From NCBI GenBank assembly GCA_963514095.1, contig OY741284.1:12488335-12552334 (forward strand): a stretch of 64,000 bases of DNA. The letters run 5' to 3'. This document shows positions 52,001 to 63,930 of this stretch, one piece after another; position 1 is the first letter of the stretch, and every line of letters starts with the position of its first letter. The notes below the pieces were generated by a model. That model did not search any database. It saw nothing but the letters and a program-made list of their open reading frames with translations, and was not told the origin of the DNA. Source of the DNA: Eutrigla gurnardus (lineage: Eukaryota; Chordata; Actinopteri; Perciformes; Triglidae). Both the position numbers and the translations under genes were made by a program.

Positions 52001-55000
52001 CAGCCAGGGGCGTTGCTAACATCGGGGCTAACCATCTTCACTTTAATTATCAGCTGGCATATACTCTAGTTGTTGATAAATGATGATTTAATTGATTGTT
52101 GCACATTGGCAAGCATGCAGCTTCTCCCTCCCATCTCTGTCTGTCCTCAGCATTAACATCTTTAAAACTATGTAGAGAGAACTGTCTTAAAGCACTTTGT
52201 GCGCCTATTTATAAAAACGTTGAGTCTCACAGCAGCATCACAGCTCTTGATTGTGTGGGTTCAAATCAGGAATACGTAAAGTTCAAAGGAAAAAAGGAAA
52301 GTTCAAATTCAGCTTTATGATGGGATTTCATCGTATCAGCGACTGTAATGGTGTCCAGGCTCTGAGGCCCTGGGGTTTCATCTGCCCATGGAGCACTGAT
52401 TGTTCCTGACAGGGCCAAAGGCTGCAGGAAGTGGAGCTCCGTCTATGGCGTCATCAAAAGCCGTCCAAAAAAAAAAAAAAAAACCCACTTGCTTGCTCAT
52501 TCTTAAATGCAGTCACGAATAAATACATTATTAAAATTCTCTCTGTATCAAGCTCATCATCTGTGCTCATCATCTGTACAGCACATAGACTGCACAGTCA
52601 CACACACACAGAAATTACATTAAAAGGCACCACACGCCAAGTACAAACACTGCTTCTGTAGTAGCTCCTGCAACAGTAGGTGCCTCCAGGACAACATTTT
52701 ACCATGATGCCAAACAGAGAGACCCACGTCGTGAAAACCAGACTCACACTGTTGCTGCTGGTAGTAATCAGGCCTAAGTATGATGAACTAAATATTTGTT
52801 AAATGAGGAGGGATGCGATATCTGTCTCCGTGCAGTGAGTCAGAAACTGTCTTGAAGAAGGCAGTTTTATTCTGATTGGAGTCGGAACATTGAGGTTCTG
52901 TTTGCAAAAACTGCTCACTTGTGTCCTTCTTGCTTTCTGCAGAAGCAAAATATAGCCGACATTACGTCATTCGTTATCAGTCATTGTTTTTAAGTTGTTC
53001 CATATTGGCAAAATTAGACACTATTACACCTCTTCACAAAATCTCCCGGAGAGAAAGCGCATGAAAATATGGGAAGGAGTGGGAAGAAGATATGATAAGT
53101 GTCAGACGCAGAGAGGCAGAGTTGGAAAGAAGAGGAACAGCGAAGATGTAATAAAGGAGGGTAAGTGATGTACAGTAAGATACACAGAACTGAAGAATAA
53201 CCGGTTTGAATATGAAGCAGAAATATGAATGAAGCGGAGTGATGACATAACAGGAGTAAGGGGAGACTTAAACATGAGAACGGAAGGAGAGAAAGGGTGT
53301 AAAATGAAGGAAAAGAGGAGTCATGTTCGACTTCCACAGCACAAATCACCAGAGGAGGCCGACCACGGGACTTCCTGTAGGAGAGGACTGCTGATCAGGC
53401 AGTCCACACACACACACACACACACACACACTCAGTGTGAATTGGACCCCTTCCACCTTTTGCCCAGTCAGACAGTGTTGCTGATGGTGAAAACAGCAGA
53501 AGGAATACCAATGAAGAAAACCCATGAGTAAGACCACTGTGTGTGTGTACCTGTATGAGACTCTCTCTCTCTCTCTCTTCATGTGTTTGGCTGCATTACT
53601 CAGACAAGTCGAATGCACCTTGAAATACTTGCATGCAATTCCTAAAATATGATCCAAGTACTAAGACATTTACTAGAATGGGTCATATGTATTTGTATTG
53701 GTATTTCTATTATCATTTGTTGCAAAATAATGCTACCTGGCTGCCACACCAAGATGATAAATGATAACTGATCTCCCAAATCTGATCTCAAAATTATATC
53801 TGACCTTATTTCGGGATTACGCAGCCACTGTCTAAACGTGAGGCAAGAAAGGAAAACATGCCGTGTGGACTAAAGGCAACTCCATAAACAATGCTGTGCA
53901 AAATAGAGTTGCCCTTTGCAGCACAGTTGGACGTAAAAATTGTGTAGTGCCAACATTTTGAGCAGGCAGAACTAAGCTACTTTAAGAATAAGCTAGCATG
54001 CAAACAAGCTCTTGCAGCTAGAATGAATGGAGACAGGGAGTAAGGTAGTAAAGGTGACTCTGAGATTCTCACATATTCAGCGTAATAAATACATGAGGCA
54101 TGATCACTCAGTCAGCCACTAAATCACTGGTGGGCATTCTAATTAGAGAGGTTGGGGAGACAGACAATGTCCGTCTCTTCCAATCTCTCCCTCGCACATA
54201 AAGACGCACACAGTCTGCCTCTCCCAAACTCTCTCTGCATGCAAGGACGTGTACAGACACACTGGAGCGTAGGACTGTGAGGAATGTTCCCGATTCCATG
54301 TCTCTGTCACATGTTTTTTTTTTCGTGACACAATTGCCAGAATGCCAGAGCGACGTCGTCATTGGATCTTTAAACAGGTTACATTAGGTGTAGCGGGACA
54401 CGCCTCGGGAACCTGTCAAGGAGGAGGCAGGACGTCCCCCCGCCATGTGACCGCGCACAGGCCTGACACTGTGCCATCGGACAGGAAACGCAGCCCTTTC
54501 CAAAGCAAACATGCAGAAAACCTCACACAGCAAAAAGCATGACCGGTTCACTGCTATGAGGATGTGCTATTTCTCCGTGTCACTCAGGCACACCACCTTT
54601 TACTGTCAACACTTAGAGGAAAGTGTGATCACTATGGGGAAGGAACCTGAGAGCAGGTTGTCAACACTATCCAAGAAGAATGCAGATTTGGAGATTTGGA
54701 CTGGCCCCTATCTATGGATCAAACAAGATTCCGCTATGCCAAGAACACAGTCGAACTTTGATTTATGAATATGACAATGAAGGCTATCAATAACAGATAA
54801 AGGTGCAACATTCTTTCCAGCTGATAACACTGGGTGATCATGTTTATTTGCAAAGCAACTATGATTAGGTGAATAATAGTCATTTTCAAAATCTGACAGG
54901 AAAACTGTGTTACTGGAAAGCAAAATAAAGTTTTAAAACTTCCTCAAAAGGTGGCGGCGATGTACGCAACAATCAATAAGCGAGACAAAAGGGTCAAACT

Positions 55001-56352
55001 ACGTGACTGCCTGCAAAATACTCTTTACAACAACGCAGACGTAACCACTAATGCCACAGTGGTGTCCCTCACAGTATGCATCTGAATGTGCCTTACCATT
55101 AAGGTTATACTGTCTACCTTTCCATCCAATACCCGGTTTAAAACCTAAGGACGTGAAACTCATATTAAAACCACTCTGGAAGGCAAACGCCTTTTATTCC
55201 GATGCTCTCGAGTCAGTTAATATTAGTTTTACCTTCTCCAATTATGTATGCAGTTGATTAACATTCAGATGTACCTGTGGGTATGGCTTACTAATCAGAA
55301 AAGGGGGTAAAACCTGTCCTGCAAGATAAGAAGGAAGATGAAAGAGCAAACACCATTAAAGAAACACCTGATTAAGCTCTGCTGGTGTCACTGGTGTTGG
55401 TGCAGCTGCAAAATGTCTAACTTACAACGTGGCTACGACCTGCTGGGTAAGGGGCTAGCTACTTATATGCAGTGTGCACAAGAACATAAAAATAGTGCGC
55501 TGGATGCCAAACGTTTTTGCATATTATCAGACTATCTAATAGTGAGTCGTGACTGTGCACTATTGATGTTGACTGCAGTCACGCTGGTGCAGCAGGCTAC
55601 TTCCCGCTGCTCCCCCCCCTCGGACTCTGGGACTGGATTTTGGAGCCTTGCATTAGGAGGACTTTTTAAGCTAGTTGTCCTCGGCCAAGTGTGGTCGCCG
55701 CAGTCTCTCTGCACACACTTCCCGAAAAAAACAACCAAGGTTCAGCTACGTTATGTAATGCCAGAGCAAAAAAAAAAAAAAAAAAAAAAAAGGTTGCGTC
55801 GCGCTGATGGATTTAGCAGCTCCGAACCGCGCCGACTCACTCCCCTCTGCCCCCGATGCTAGGCTAACCGCAGCCAGGCTAGGTGACAGCAGGAATTTCA
55901 GCATTTCCTGGGTGATTTCAGGTGTGTCGAGCTTTTAAGTTAGGGGCGTAGAAGCGGAGCCAGGGATTAAACTTGCTGTTGCCCCCCATATGTCACCGTC
56001 TCAAACTGGACGTTGTGGACACAGTCAATAAAAAAACCGACGTCTTCAGTTAGAAGTTTCTCAGGGAAAACAGACGCCTTTACCTGCGAAATCACAACAT
56101 CAAACCATAGGCCAAAAAGCACACCTTTACCCCCTCGCAGCTAGCCCCGTTCCCCGGTTCGGGACAGGAAACACGGAGCAAGTTAGCTTTATTAGCTTTT
56201 TCCCCCCCCTTCTTAGTCAGCTATGGTACAATTTGATGGGGGAAACTTACGATGCATTTCCTGCCAAGGTGGTTGAAAAGACACTCATTTTCCTGCGGTG
56301 TCAGTAGGATGGAACCGACATTGGCTTGCCGCCGTTGCGGATGTCCACTCAT
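40159..56352 (-). CDS. wasl: Neural Wiskott-Aldrich syndrome protein (N-WASP)
   Basis: Ten coding exons on the minus strand join in frame to 504 aa (human 505): 56,352-56,251; 50,099-49,965; 49,775-49,689; 48,930-48,834; 44,091-43,908; 43,325-43,283; 42,061-41,908; 41,241-40,700; 40,621-40,513; 40,220-40,159. Order of parts: WH1/EVH1 domain (1-140, WIP-binding), basic KKGKAKKKRLTK patch that binds PIP2, CRIB/GBD (ADIGTPSNFQHIGHVGWDP) that binds Cdc42, autoinhibitory helix region, a long polyproline segment (about 268-400) for SH3 proteins and profilin, two WH2 motifs (ALLSQIREGHQLKKV, ALLDQIRQGIQLKP), the C helix (ALMEVMQKRSKAIHSS) and the acidic end EEDFEDDDEWED that activates Arp2/3. Exon 1 starts MSGHPQRRQANVGSILLTPQ, with a CpG-rich 5' flank. 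Intron 1 is over 6 kb. A (UG)n tract abuts the exon 4 acceptor, and an extra phase-matching exon lies in intron 4. Confidence 0.96.
45083..45452 (-). CDS. wasl: Candidate alternative exon of wasl
   Basis: On the minus strand an acceptor (TTCTCCCTCAG) ends at 45,309, and an exon of 226 bases runs 45,308-45,083 to the donor GTATCTG. It reads DELYPSISDPAARL, then VHNLVGKMLLGVGM, then an Arg/Ser-rich end (RVRRRRSRSASPSPSKTAK). It starts in phase 0 and ends in phase 1, the same phases as wasl exon 4, so it could replace exon 4 or join directly to exon 5 (SESVK then GPTLPMATV). Alternatively the frame is open further back to an ATG at 45,452, allowing an alternative first exon that would give N-WASP without its WH1 domain. 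I recognise no homologue of the encoded peptide. No transcript evidence is available here. Confidence 0.4.
48936..48999. repeat. (CA)n microsatellite, (UG)n in the wasl transcript
   Basis: About 32 CA units on the plus strand. In the wasl transcript this is a (UG)n tract ending five bases before the acceptor AG of exon 4, in the place normally held by the pyrimidine tract. Confidence 0.95.
51829..52105. mobile_element. Possible hAT-type non-autonomous element
   Basis: The left part reads CAGTAGGGATGTTAATAATAA, resembling the TAGGGATG-type ends of hAT elements common in fish, and the right part (about 52,070-52,105) is rich in TGATTTAATTGATTG. No transposase frame. Boundaries are approximate. 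Confidence 0.35.
53404..53431. repeat. (CA)n microsatellite
   Basis: About 13 CA units in wasl intron 1. Confidence 0.9.
55769..55792. repeat. Poly-A tract
   Basis: A run of about 22 adenines in wasl intron 1, close to the promoter; no element attached to it was recognised. Confidence 0.85.
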
Positions 56353-56760
56353 TCTCGGGGATCAATCTATAAAGTATGCACCGACTGTAACTCGTTATAC
56401 GAGAGCCAAAAAGATACATAAACAATCCCTCGGTCATCCGTGGCCTTCTTCCGACCCCCCTCACACCGGTTCGGTTTGTGCCGGAGGTCCAGAGAGATTA
56501 GGGTGCCGAGAAATGTACGCCGTTTAGGGATGCGGGGCAACGTCCCGCTTCTCTTTAGAATAAGGTCACAAATGCAGCGACAGAGCGAAGACGGGAAACG
56601 ACAAAAAAAGTTTCCTGTGAAGTCCGGCCGTCAGAGAAGCCAGAGCTAGTTCCATCCAACATGGCAGTGTTGGGACGAGTCCACTATCCGGGAGCGGGGT
56701 GCACTCCTTTCCCAGCTGTGTCCCACATAATTACCAAGAGGCAATTTGGTACGGCAAAGG
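56353..56760. promoter_or_regulatory. wasl: CpG-rich 5' region of wasl, possibly bidirectional
   Basis: CpG-containing sequence runs upstream of the wasl start codon. On the opposite strand an ATG in good context (CAACATGGC, 56,660) opens 34 codons, starting MAVLGRVHYPGAGCTPFP, up to a GTGAGA donor at about 56,761. That hints at a divergent transcript, but no second exon could be joined convincingly. Confidence 0.4.
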
Positions 56761-59321
56761 GTGAGACGATTTCCTTTAATGGTTTCGATGTGCAACTATA
56801 TTCTGATATAAAAAGCAATTTAGATGAGAATGTTTAATGAACATCAACATTCCCAGCGTACTCCCCATGGAGATGGTTCGGTCCTGTCCGCCCGTGGCTT
56901 TTATGGCAGGAATGCGTGAGAGCGCAGAATGGGAGGAGATAAGGAATAAGGTGCAAATTGTGGAGATTATGGCCTACAATGCACCGCCTGAGAGCAATTA
57001 TTAAACTGTAAATTAATTAACACAAACCTAAGCGTACTTTAAGCCTGACTAAGTGTGGAAATAAATGATAAATGATAATAATGTGCTATTTTAATCTTGA
57101 AATCAGAGAGGTCACGGTTCAGCTACAGATATGTTATCTGGGTCCTATAATTTGAAATGATTTCCTCCTTGAACTGAAATGCTTCTTGGACCGGACATTG
57201 GTCTCTAGCTTTGTATACTTATAGTCTATTTATAGCAAGGCACTATATATAGTATAAGTAAAGTGAAGTACAATTAAGACTGCTTCAGTTACCATACAAA
57301 GCCTCGGGGGAAAGTCTGATAAGTCTGACAAATGCTTCAAAGTGTACATTTTAGCGAGTCCCTTTCATTTGACTAAGTGTATAGCACAATGTAAAAATAT
57401 TACAAACAGCCTTTTCACATCAGACATTTACATCTTCACAATAAATAGCCATCAACAATTAAATAGGCTACTATGAGTAGCCTTGAAACGAGGGCAGCAT
57501 ACATGATGGAATATGCATATTTTACTCATGTGCCGAAGGGTGTTTGTAATACTCATGCAACATGCTGTCAGGCACATAAACAGGTGTTGTTTGGAGGATG
57601 GCTGTCTCTGAGAGGAAATACAAAGAAAATACTTTCCCTTGTGATAAATACAGGCTAGAATTGAGTTTGCTATTAGCAGTGTGTGTGTTTGCATCATGCA
57701 TGCATGCATGCATCTGAAACTGAGGCCATTTCTCCTTCTCTTGCCATCAGTATGGCGGTTGAGGAAGTTCCTGTGGAGCTCAACCTCAAATGTCCACCTG
57801 TTTGAAATGACACTGCACATGAACCAAACTCAGCTTTCCATGATGAAAACATGAACGTAAACTCAACCTGTCCTTTTTCATACTCTTTTACATTTACTTC
57901 CAGCTGGTTCACCCTAATTTCCTGCTCTTCAACAGTGGTCTTGTTGGACTTGAATAACCTGTCAGACAGGCGGAAAAACACCTGGGGAAACTCTGTAGGC
58001 CTACTGCTCCACCTAACCTTGGCTTTGCGCGGTGTATACGTTTTAGAAATGAGCAGCTAAAGGAACACTTATGCTCTTAGTGCAGAACCACACACAAAAA
58101 AAGACATTTTAGGACACAGAATGAGAAAAGGAATGTTGGGAGAAAGAGCATGGATAGGGAGCAAGCAGAACGAGAAGCAGCAACATCCAGCAGTGTGTAA
58201 TTTCAGACTACTGCATTAAACCTACATTTCCTAAACGCCATCCCGGCAATCAAGTAATTACACAAGCAGAGAAGTAAATAGTTCATCCGGTGACGTATTG
58301 AGAAGGACACAGATACTCTATTCACAGAAAATTAAATGATTCTGACAGCCAGCTTGGTATGCGCTTACTCACACAATGGCAAGGGAACTGAACTGAGCAC
58401 ATACCGTCGCTTGTGTAAGATACCGAACTGACATTTCTGAGCCGTGCCAACAACAATACGTGAGGTGTGAGCACGAGCAAGTCTATTCAATGCATGTCAG
58501 CATGCTTAAGTGTGCCTGTATGTGTTTGTAATGCATGTGAAAGGGTATTTGAGCAGTTGAATACTATGCTGTTTATGCTGTATGTGGTGTGGGGGGGTTA
58601 TGCCAACACACCTTCTAGGGGTTCCTTTGTTAAAACATTAATTTGACCCACTTTCCACAACAAAAGAAAAGAAGAGGACAACATGAATATTATATTTTGA
58701 ATTCTGTAGGAAGGCATCCCCTACAGGCCTGTGTATGAATATTTAATAACGTTGGCCTTTTCAAATTCCCTCATCATGTTCCACAATGTGTTTCTTTTTG
58801 GGTGGGGGGGATATCACCACTGGGTCACCTTAACATAAGGTTTGCATATACATACACACATACATTCATACACACTGATTTACAGAATAAAAGGTATGAG
58901 AATGATGGTCATCTGTACATACAAACCACAAGATGGCAGCACTATGCTATATTATATCACTGATGCTGCTCAAAGATTCACTCTGCACATTGGTGACTGT
59001 ACCTTTGCTCAACATGTATGCCAAAACACAATACTCACATTGTGCTATTGTGCATAATGCTGCCTGCATACATTGTCATGCAACTAGAATAATGAGAGAT
59101 GTGGTGAGGAAATACTGCCCAATCTGTTGGAGCAATTATCTAAGTGTGTTTTCTGCAGGGTGCCTGTCGATTAAGGATGACAGAAAAAAATAAGTGGGGG
59201 GTAAGTATATACTTATTTTCTGTTGTGGTCGGTGAACATTTTTGAGTTGTCCCAACATGTTTAATCCATGATTAGGATCAAAATCTTCTAGACGAAGTGG
59301 GCAGTAACAGTTGGTGGTAAT

Positions 59322-59366
59322 CTTATCTAATCTAATCTGATCTAAAATAATCTAATCTAATCTAGT
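59322..59366. repeat. (TCTAA)n pentanucleotide array
   Basis: Imperfect repeats of TCTAA (AATCTAATCTGATCTAAAAT) covering about nine units. Confidence 0.8.
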
Positions 59367-60267
59367 GGAGGAGCTCACGCAGGTCTTTTACTTTACTGCT
59401 GTTGTACTTTCTGTCCCTTGGAGTAATTTTACAGTTATGCATGCGCTATCATATTATATAGCTCTATTGATTCTATCTAGACAGTAATTGATTTATTTGA
59501 ATTAGGAAATACAAATAAACCCATTCCTCTGCAAATACATTCCAAGGGGAAACTGCACCATAAATCACCATCAGGGAACACATTTCATCTTGTCATACTG
59601 TAGTCATGACTCATTACTGAGACATCCGTAATCTTGTTTACCAAAGTTGATTTGTCATGTCATCGGAACAGAAACACGCTCACGCTCCTAAAAACAGCTA
59701 CTGTTCACACTCTGCCACTGACTCGTGAAACAACCACCACCATTTGGTATTATGTGTCCCCCTGACCAGACACATAAACACACAATGAACATGTACCTTA
59801 CTTTTGTAACATGGAGGTGAAACGAAGCCTTTAGTAAACCTTTTTTTGTCTGTAAACTTCGATGAGTGTTTTGCTATGTTTTTTCAACACTGTCACCAAG
59901 AAGAGAAGTGCTGTTATTATTGCCTAACTCCTCTCTTGCCACGTAGGTGTCAAACTTTCCTGTCTCCTAGGGTGGAGAATGTGCTGGCTGATAGCATGTA
60001 GCCTATTATGCAATTGCTTTTCCAAGCAGGCTAACCTGCCACCCAACCGTATAGCTATTTAACTGCAATGAGGATACTGTATTTACATTTGCTTGAATCC
60101 TATATAATTTAGATGAGAAAAGGCAGCGATGAGTACATAAATATTACATCAAAACAGGTGCTCCTACATCTGATGAGATTGGTGAATAAACTGATGGATT
60201 CAAATTTTGCTATACAATTATTTTATAATGTTGGACCCACAACCCTTGCAAAAACACTTTAAATCCA

Positions 60268-60362
60268 TAACTGTTAGGGATGCCCTGATACTCGGCATCA
60301 GAATCGGTCTGATGCTGGCCAAAATTACTGCATCGGATGTTGAGAAAATCCGATTCGACCTA
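60268..60362. mobile_element. hAT-type element fragment
   Basis: TTAGGGATGCCCTGATACTCGG followed by alternating GATGC/CATCGG words resembles the TAGGGATGCACCGATAC-type ends seen in many fish hAT-derived repeats. Only one end is recognisable. Confidence 0.4.
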
Positions 60363-60960
60363 TTAACCTAATTGTGTAAAATGTGCATATGGAACGTTAC
60401 CAGTTGCTAGAATGTGAGTCCATCAAAAGTGCTCTTAAAAGTTAGATTCTATATGTGAAAACGTTTAAACAAAAAGAAGAAGCAGTATAACTGAGTTGTG
60501 GGCTATGCATTACATCTGTAGAATATGTGTTTCCCAATCTGAGCATGTTTTGTGGTAAGGTTAAGCAACAGACATCCGTAATTACTGTACAACCAATGTG
60601 TCCAAAGAGGATGAAATCAACTGTGCATGTGGTTTTGGAATATTAAAGGATGAATGTTAATCTATCAGATAATCCCATTGGCTTTCACAGCCTCTTATTG
60701 TAATAATTCATTTATCCCATCCCAGGTGAGCCACAGTTGCATCAACATCGCTGCCATGTTAATCTGAGCTCCATACTAATGCCCCCACTCAGTGCACGCT
60801 TCATAACCTCACACCCAGGTGCGCCTTCTTCCTCGGCTCCAAGTCAAACTTGGCACCGCGCGAATGAAAACAGGACGAGACAAAACAAGGGAGAGCGGAG
60901 AGCATCCTGGTACGCGCCTCGGCCCACTGTGCGTCTCCTCCCCAGCTTATATGAGACTGC

Positions 60961-61013
60961 TGTTTTCGTGAGGACACTCTCACTATCTGTGCTTAGACGC
61001 TGAAGGCATGTCC
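60961..61013 (+). other. Possible untranslated first exon of the hyaluronidase gene
   Basis: A TATA-like word (TTATATGAG, about 60,948) precedes a segment ending CATGTCCAG at the donor GTATTG (61,014). The next acceptor (TTTCTTCAG) ends at 61,384, a few bases before the hyaluronidase start codon. Motif evidence only. Confidence 0.35.
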
Positions 61014-61396
61014 AGGTATTGTGTCTTCTGTTTTTTGTGTTTTTTAATGTCTGTAATCTAGGTTTGAAGTTTTGGTGTTTGACAGTCAGATTTAATTCGA
61101 GTTGTGGGTATAAAATTCCAGAAAAGTCCAAGATGAGAGCTAAGCAGAATGAAGAGAAAAGCTTTGGCTATTAGTTTGATATTTCAATATGAATGAGCAG
61201 ATTAATTTTGGGATATTAGCTTTTGGATCTTTTTTGCATAAAATCTACATATCGAACAATGTGCTGTGAATATCTCAGATTACCTTTTTTATATAATAGT
61301 TTCATCATAGCAACGTTGGCTGCCAATATTGGACATTATTAATTAGATTGGCTCTGATTGAGTTTTTATTCTGCGTTTCTTCAGCCAGGGGAAAGG

Positions 61397-63930
61397 ATGG
61401 TTTCAGTCACACAGAAGAGCAGTAGCTGCGTTCTGCTGCTGCTTCTCTCTCTCGGCACATCAATCTTACCCACTCTTCCCATCTCTATCCTCCCCGCTCT
61501 CCTCGTGTCTGTCTCGCCTGTTCTTTCATTATCTGTCCTGACAACACCATCCGCCCCTCCTGCTGGTAACGCCAACATGCCAGCCGTTTCTTTTGCCACT
61601 TCTGCGAACCTCCAACTGTCCACCTTCGCCATCGACCCAACGTCCTCGTCATTAGCCCTCACCACGGCTCCAACAACATCCCTCAGAGACCTCACATCCT
61701 CCCCCTCAGCTTGCCTGCCGCCTCACCCCTGCAAACATAATTCCATATACCATTTGCCCAAAATGACTTCTGTGCCCCCTGAAAAACATCCTCTCCACAC
61801 TAATGAACTATTTCCTCCCTCCAACTCCACTTGGCTTCCAAAACCTTTGACCTCTTCCCCTCTACCTCAAACCCCCTCACCCAAACTTCCCTCTCCTGAT
61901 TCAACACCACCTCCTCTCGCCGAAGCTTCAAACGCCCCTCTCCCCAAAACCTTGCCGTCTCCGCCACTCCCCAACACCACAGCTCCGCTGTTTGAGCATC
62001 AGCCTTTCATTGTCAGCTGGAACATCCCTGATCTGGTGTGTAACAGGCACAACATCTCGCTGGACACATCGCCCTTTAAAGGAGTGGCCACACCTGCTAA
62101 GGTAAGGAGACACATTTATAGTTGTTAGTATTTTCTCTTGCTCTATTTTATTCACATTTAAATCTATGGTTGATAAACTTGTTTACTTCACATAAAGCTT
62201 TTTTGAAAGAACATTTCATAATGTGTTTTCTGAAGCAAATTTTGACATTTCTGCAAACTAAACTGCTTCTGTGTCTTGTATCTGGATGAAACCAACACAG
62301 TACAATGCATGGATAATATAGTTAAATAATACAGTTTGTAGTCCATGCAGGGAAGATACCTCCCTTGAAAATGTCATACTCCCACTCAAGTCCATTTTTT
62401 CATGTTTCTGCTGCAGGTCCCAGGCCAGTTTATTTCTCTGTTCTACACAGACCGATTAGGTCTTTATCCACACGTAGATCTCGCTCGTAGGAAACAGCTC
62501 AATGGTGGCATCCCTCAGCGAGGTAACCTGAAAGCCAGTATGAACAAGGCCAGAGGAGATATCAACTACTACATCCCATCCAAGTGAGCTCGGCTAACAG
62601 TCATCCCCTTCTTGTTCGACACATCCAATGCGGATCTTTAACTCTCCTTCTTCATCCTGCCGTCTTCCCTGCAGGATAAGCCGAGGCTTGGCCGTGATAG
62701 ACTGGGAGGAATGGCGCCCCCTATGGGAACGAAACTGGGGCACTAAGAGAATCTACCAGACTTTATCCGTGGCACACCTCATGCAGACTAATCGCTCCCT
62801 CACACTGCAGCAGGCCACGGAGGAAGCCAAACTACAGTTCCAGGTTGGAAAAGATAAAACACATTATAAAGCTCTGAATGGCTATTAAATATTTATTCTT
62901 CTACTCTTTCCTTCCATTTTAGATGGCAGCTAAGAGTTTCATGTCTGGGATATTGTCAATGGGGAGAGCGATGAGGCCCAACTATCTGTGGGGCTTTTAC
63001 CTGTTTCCTAACTGCTACAATTATGGGTGGGAGAGGCCAGACTACACGGGCCGCTGCTCCCAGGAGGTGAGGAGGCAGAATGATGAGCTGCTCTGGCTGT
63101 GGGAGTCCAGCACTGCCCTCTATCCCTCCATCTACCTGCAGGTTGGTCAGACACTTTTATATATTATTTCCCCCCCAAAAAATGCATCCAATTTCAGGAA
63201 GCACACATGTTGTTTCAGGCCTCCCTGGCGGACAATCCGAGAGCTGCCCTGATGGTGAGAAACCGCCTCCGGGAAGCTTTGAGAGTGTCTGCCCTGCCCG
63301 GACAGAGCAGCACTGCACCTGTGTTTGCTTACATGCGACCTGTCTTTGTTGATCAGAACAGACGCTTCCTCAGCCAGGTGAACGAGAATCATTTAACAAA
63401 GCTTTCAAGGAGAGTCATTTAAAGTGCTGATTTGCTCATCCGCACTCTCAGATGTATCACGCGATGCCGTGAAGTATGAGGCCTCTCGAGAGACATTTGT
63501 CCACTCGCTTAAAAATAAATCAGTAATTAAATCCGCTTTTCAAACACCACACACTTGACTAGATTAGATGCATCTTGGGTTACTTCTTCATGCTTCACAG
63601 TGAGGTGTTTCCAGCCCGAGGTCCAGTTTTAACAGGGGTTTGGTTTCTTGGTGTAACAGCACCCTGCTCGGGTTGTAACCCTCGCCCGAGCACGTAATCA
63701 TTATCCTCTCTTCTGACCTCCTGTGAGGAGTGTATTAATGATGGTAACCATGCACAATTCTCTCATTTGTGACCGTCTTCAGCAGCTTCTGTGTATCTAA
63801 ACAAAGGCAACAATGAACATATTTCACCATTTGTGTCCAGGGAGACTTGGTCAGCACCATTGGGGAGAGTGCAGCAGTGGGAGTGTCTGGCGTTGTGCTG
63901 TGGGGGGCCAGCGCTGACTATGATGACCAG
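61397..63930 (+). CDS. hyal4: Hyaluronidase (HYAL4-like, GH56), 3' end beyond window
   Basis: Six exons are visible and join in frame to 503 codons: 61,397-62,101; 62,417-62,583; 62,675-62,843; 62,923-63,141; 63,219-63,377; 63,841-63,930; the gene then leaves the window. The GH56 domain starts near residue 198 (QPFIVSWNIPDLVC). It has the catalytic pair in GLAVIDWEEWRPLW (Asp300 and Glu302 in this model) and family segments FYTDRLGLYPH, WGFYLFPNCYNY, LYPSIYLQ and STIGESAAVGVSGVVLWG. Family members cleave hyaluronan or chondroitin. Placement next to wasl, as for human HYAL4, supports the name; other chromosome-7-type hyaluronidases (SPAM1) are possible. The start ATG (61,397, AAAGGATGG) gives a hydrophobic leader, followed by an unusual stretch of about 150 Pro/Ser/Thr-rich residues that human HYAL4 lacks. 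Confidence 0.85.

Larger units (their letters stand above)
50100..56250 (-). other. wasl: wasl intron 1
   Basis: A 6.1 kb intron with no supported gene inside. It contains a possible hAT-type fragment near 51,829, a short CA tract at 53,404-53,431, A-runs at 52,466-52,483 and 55,770-55,792, and several reading frames of up to 174 codons that show no family features. Confidence 0.6.
56762..60960. other. Intergenic region between wasl and hyal4, no gene seen
   Basis: AT-rich sequence with a possible hAT fragment at 60,270-60,360, a TCTAA pentanucleotide array at 59,322-59,366 and a G-run near 58,803. Reading frames are short and unlike known proteins. Confidence 0.5.

Noticed and set aside
55338..55862. 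174-codon plus-strand frame in wasl intron 1
   Set aside because: Ends in a poly-A-encoded lysine run and resembles nothing; treated as chance.
57452..57981. Minus-strand frames upstream of hyal4 (95-122 codons)
   Set aside because: No known family, frames overlap each other, and no flanking splice sites in matching phase.
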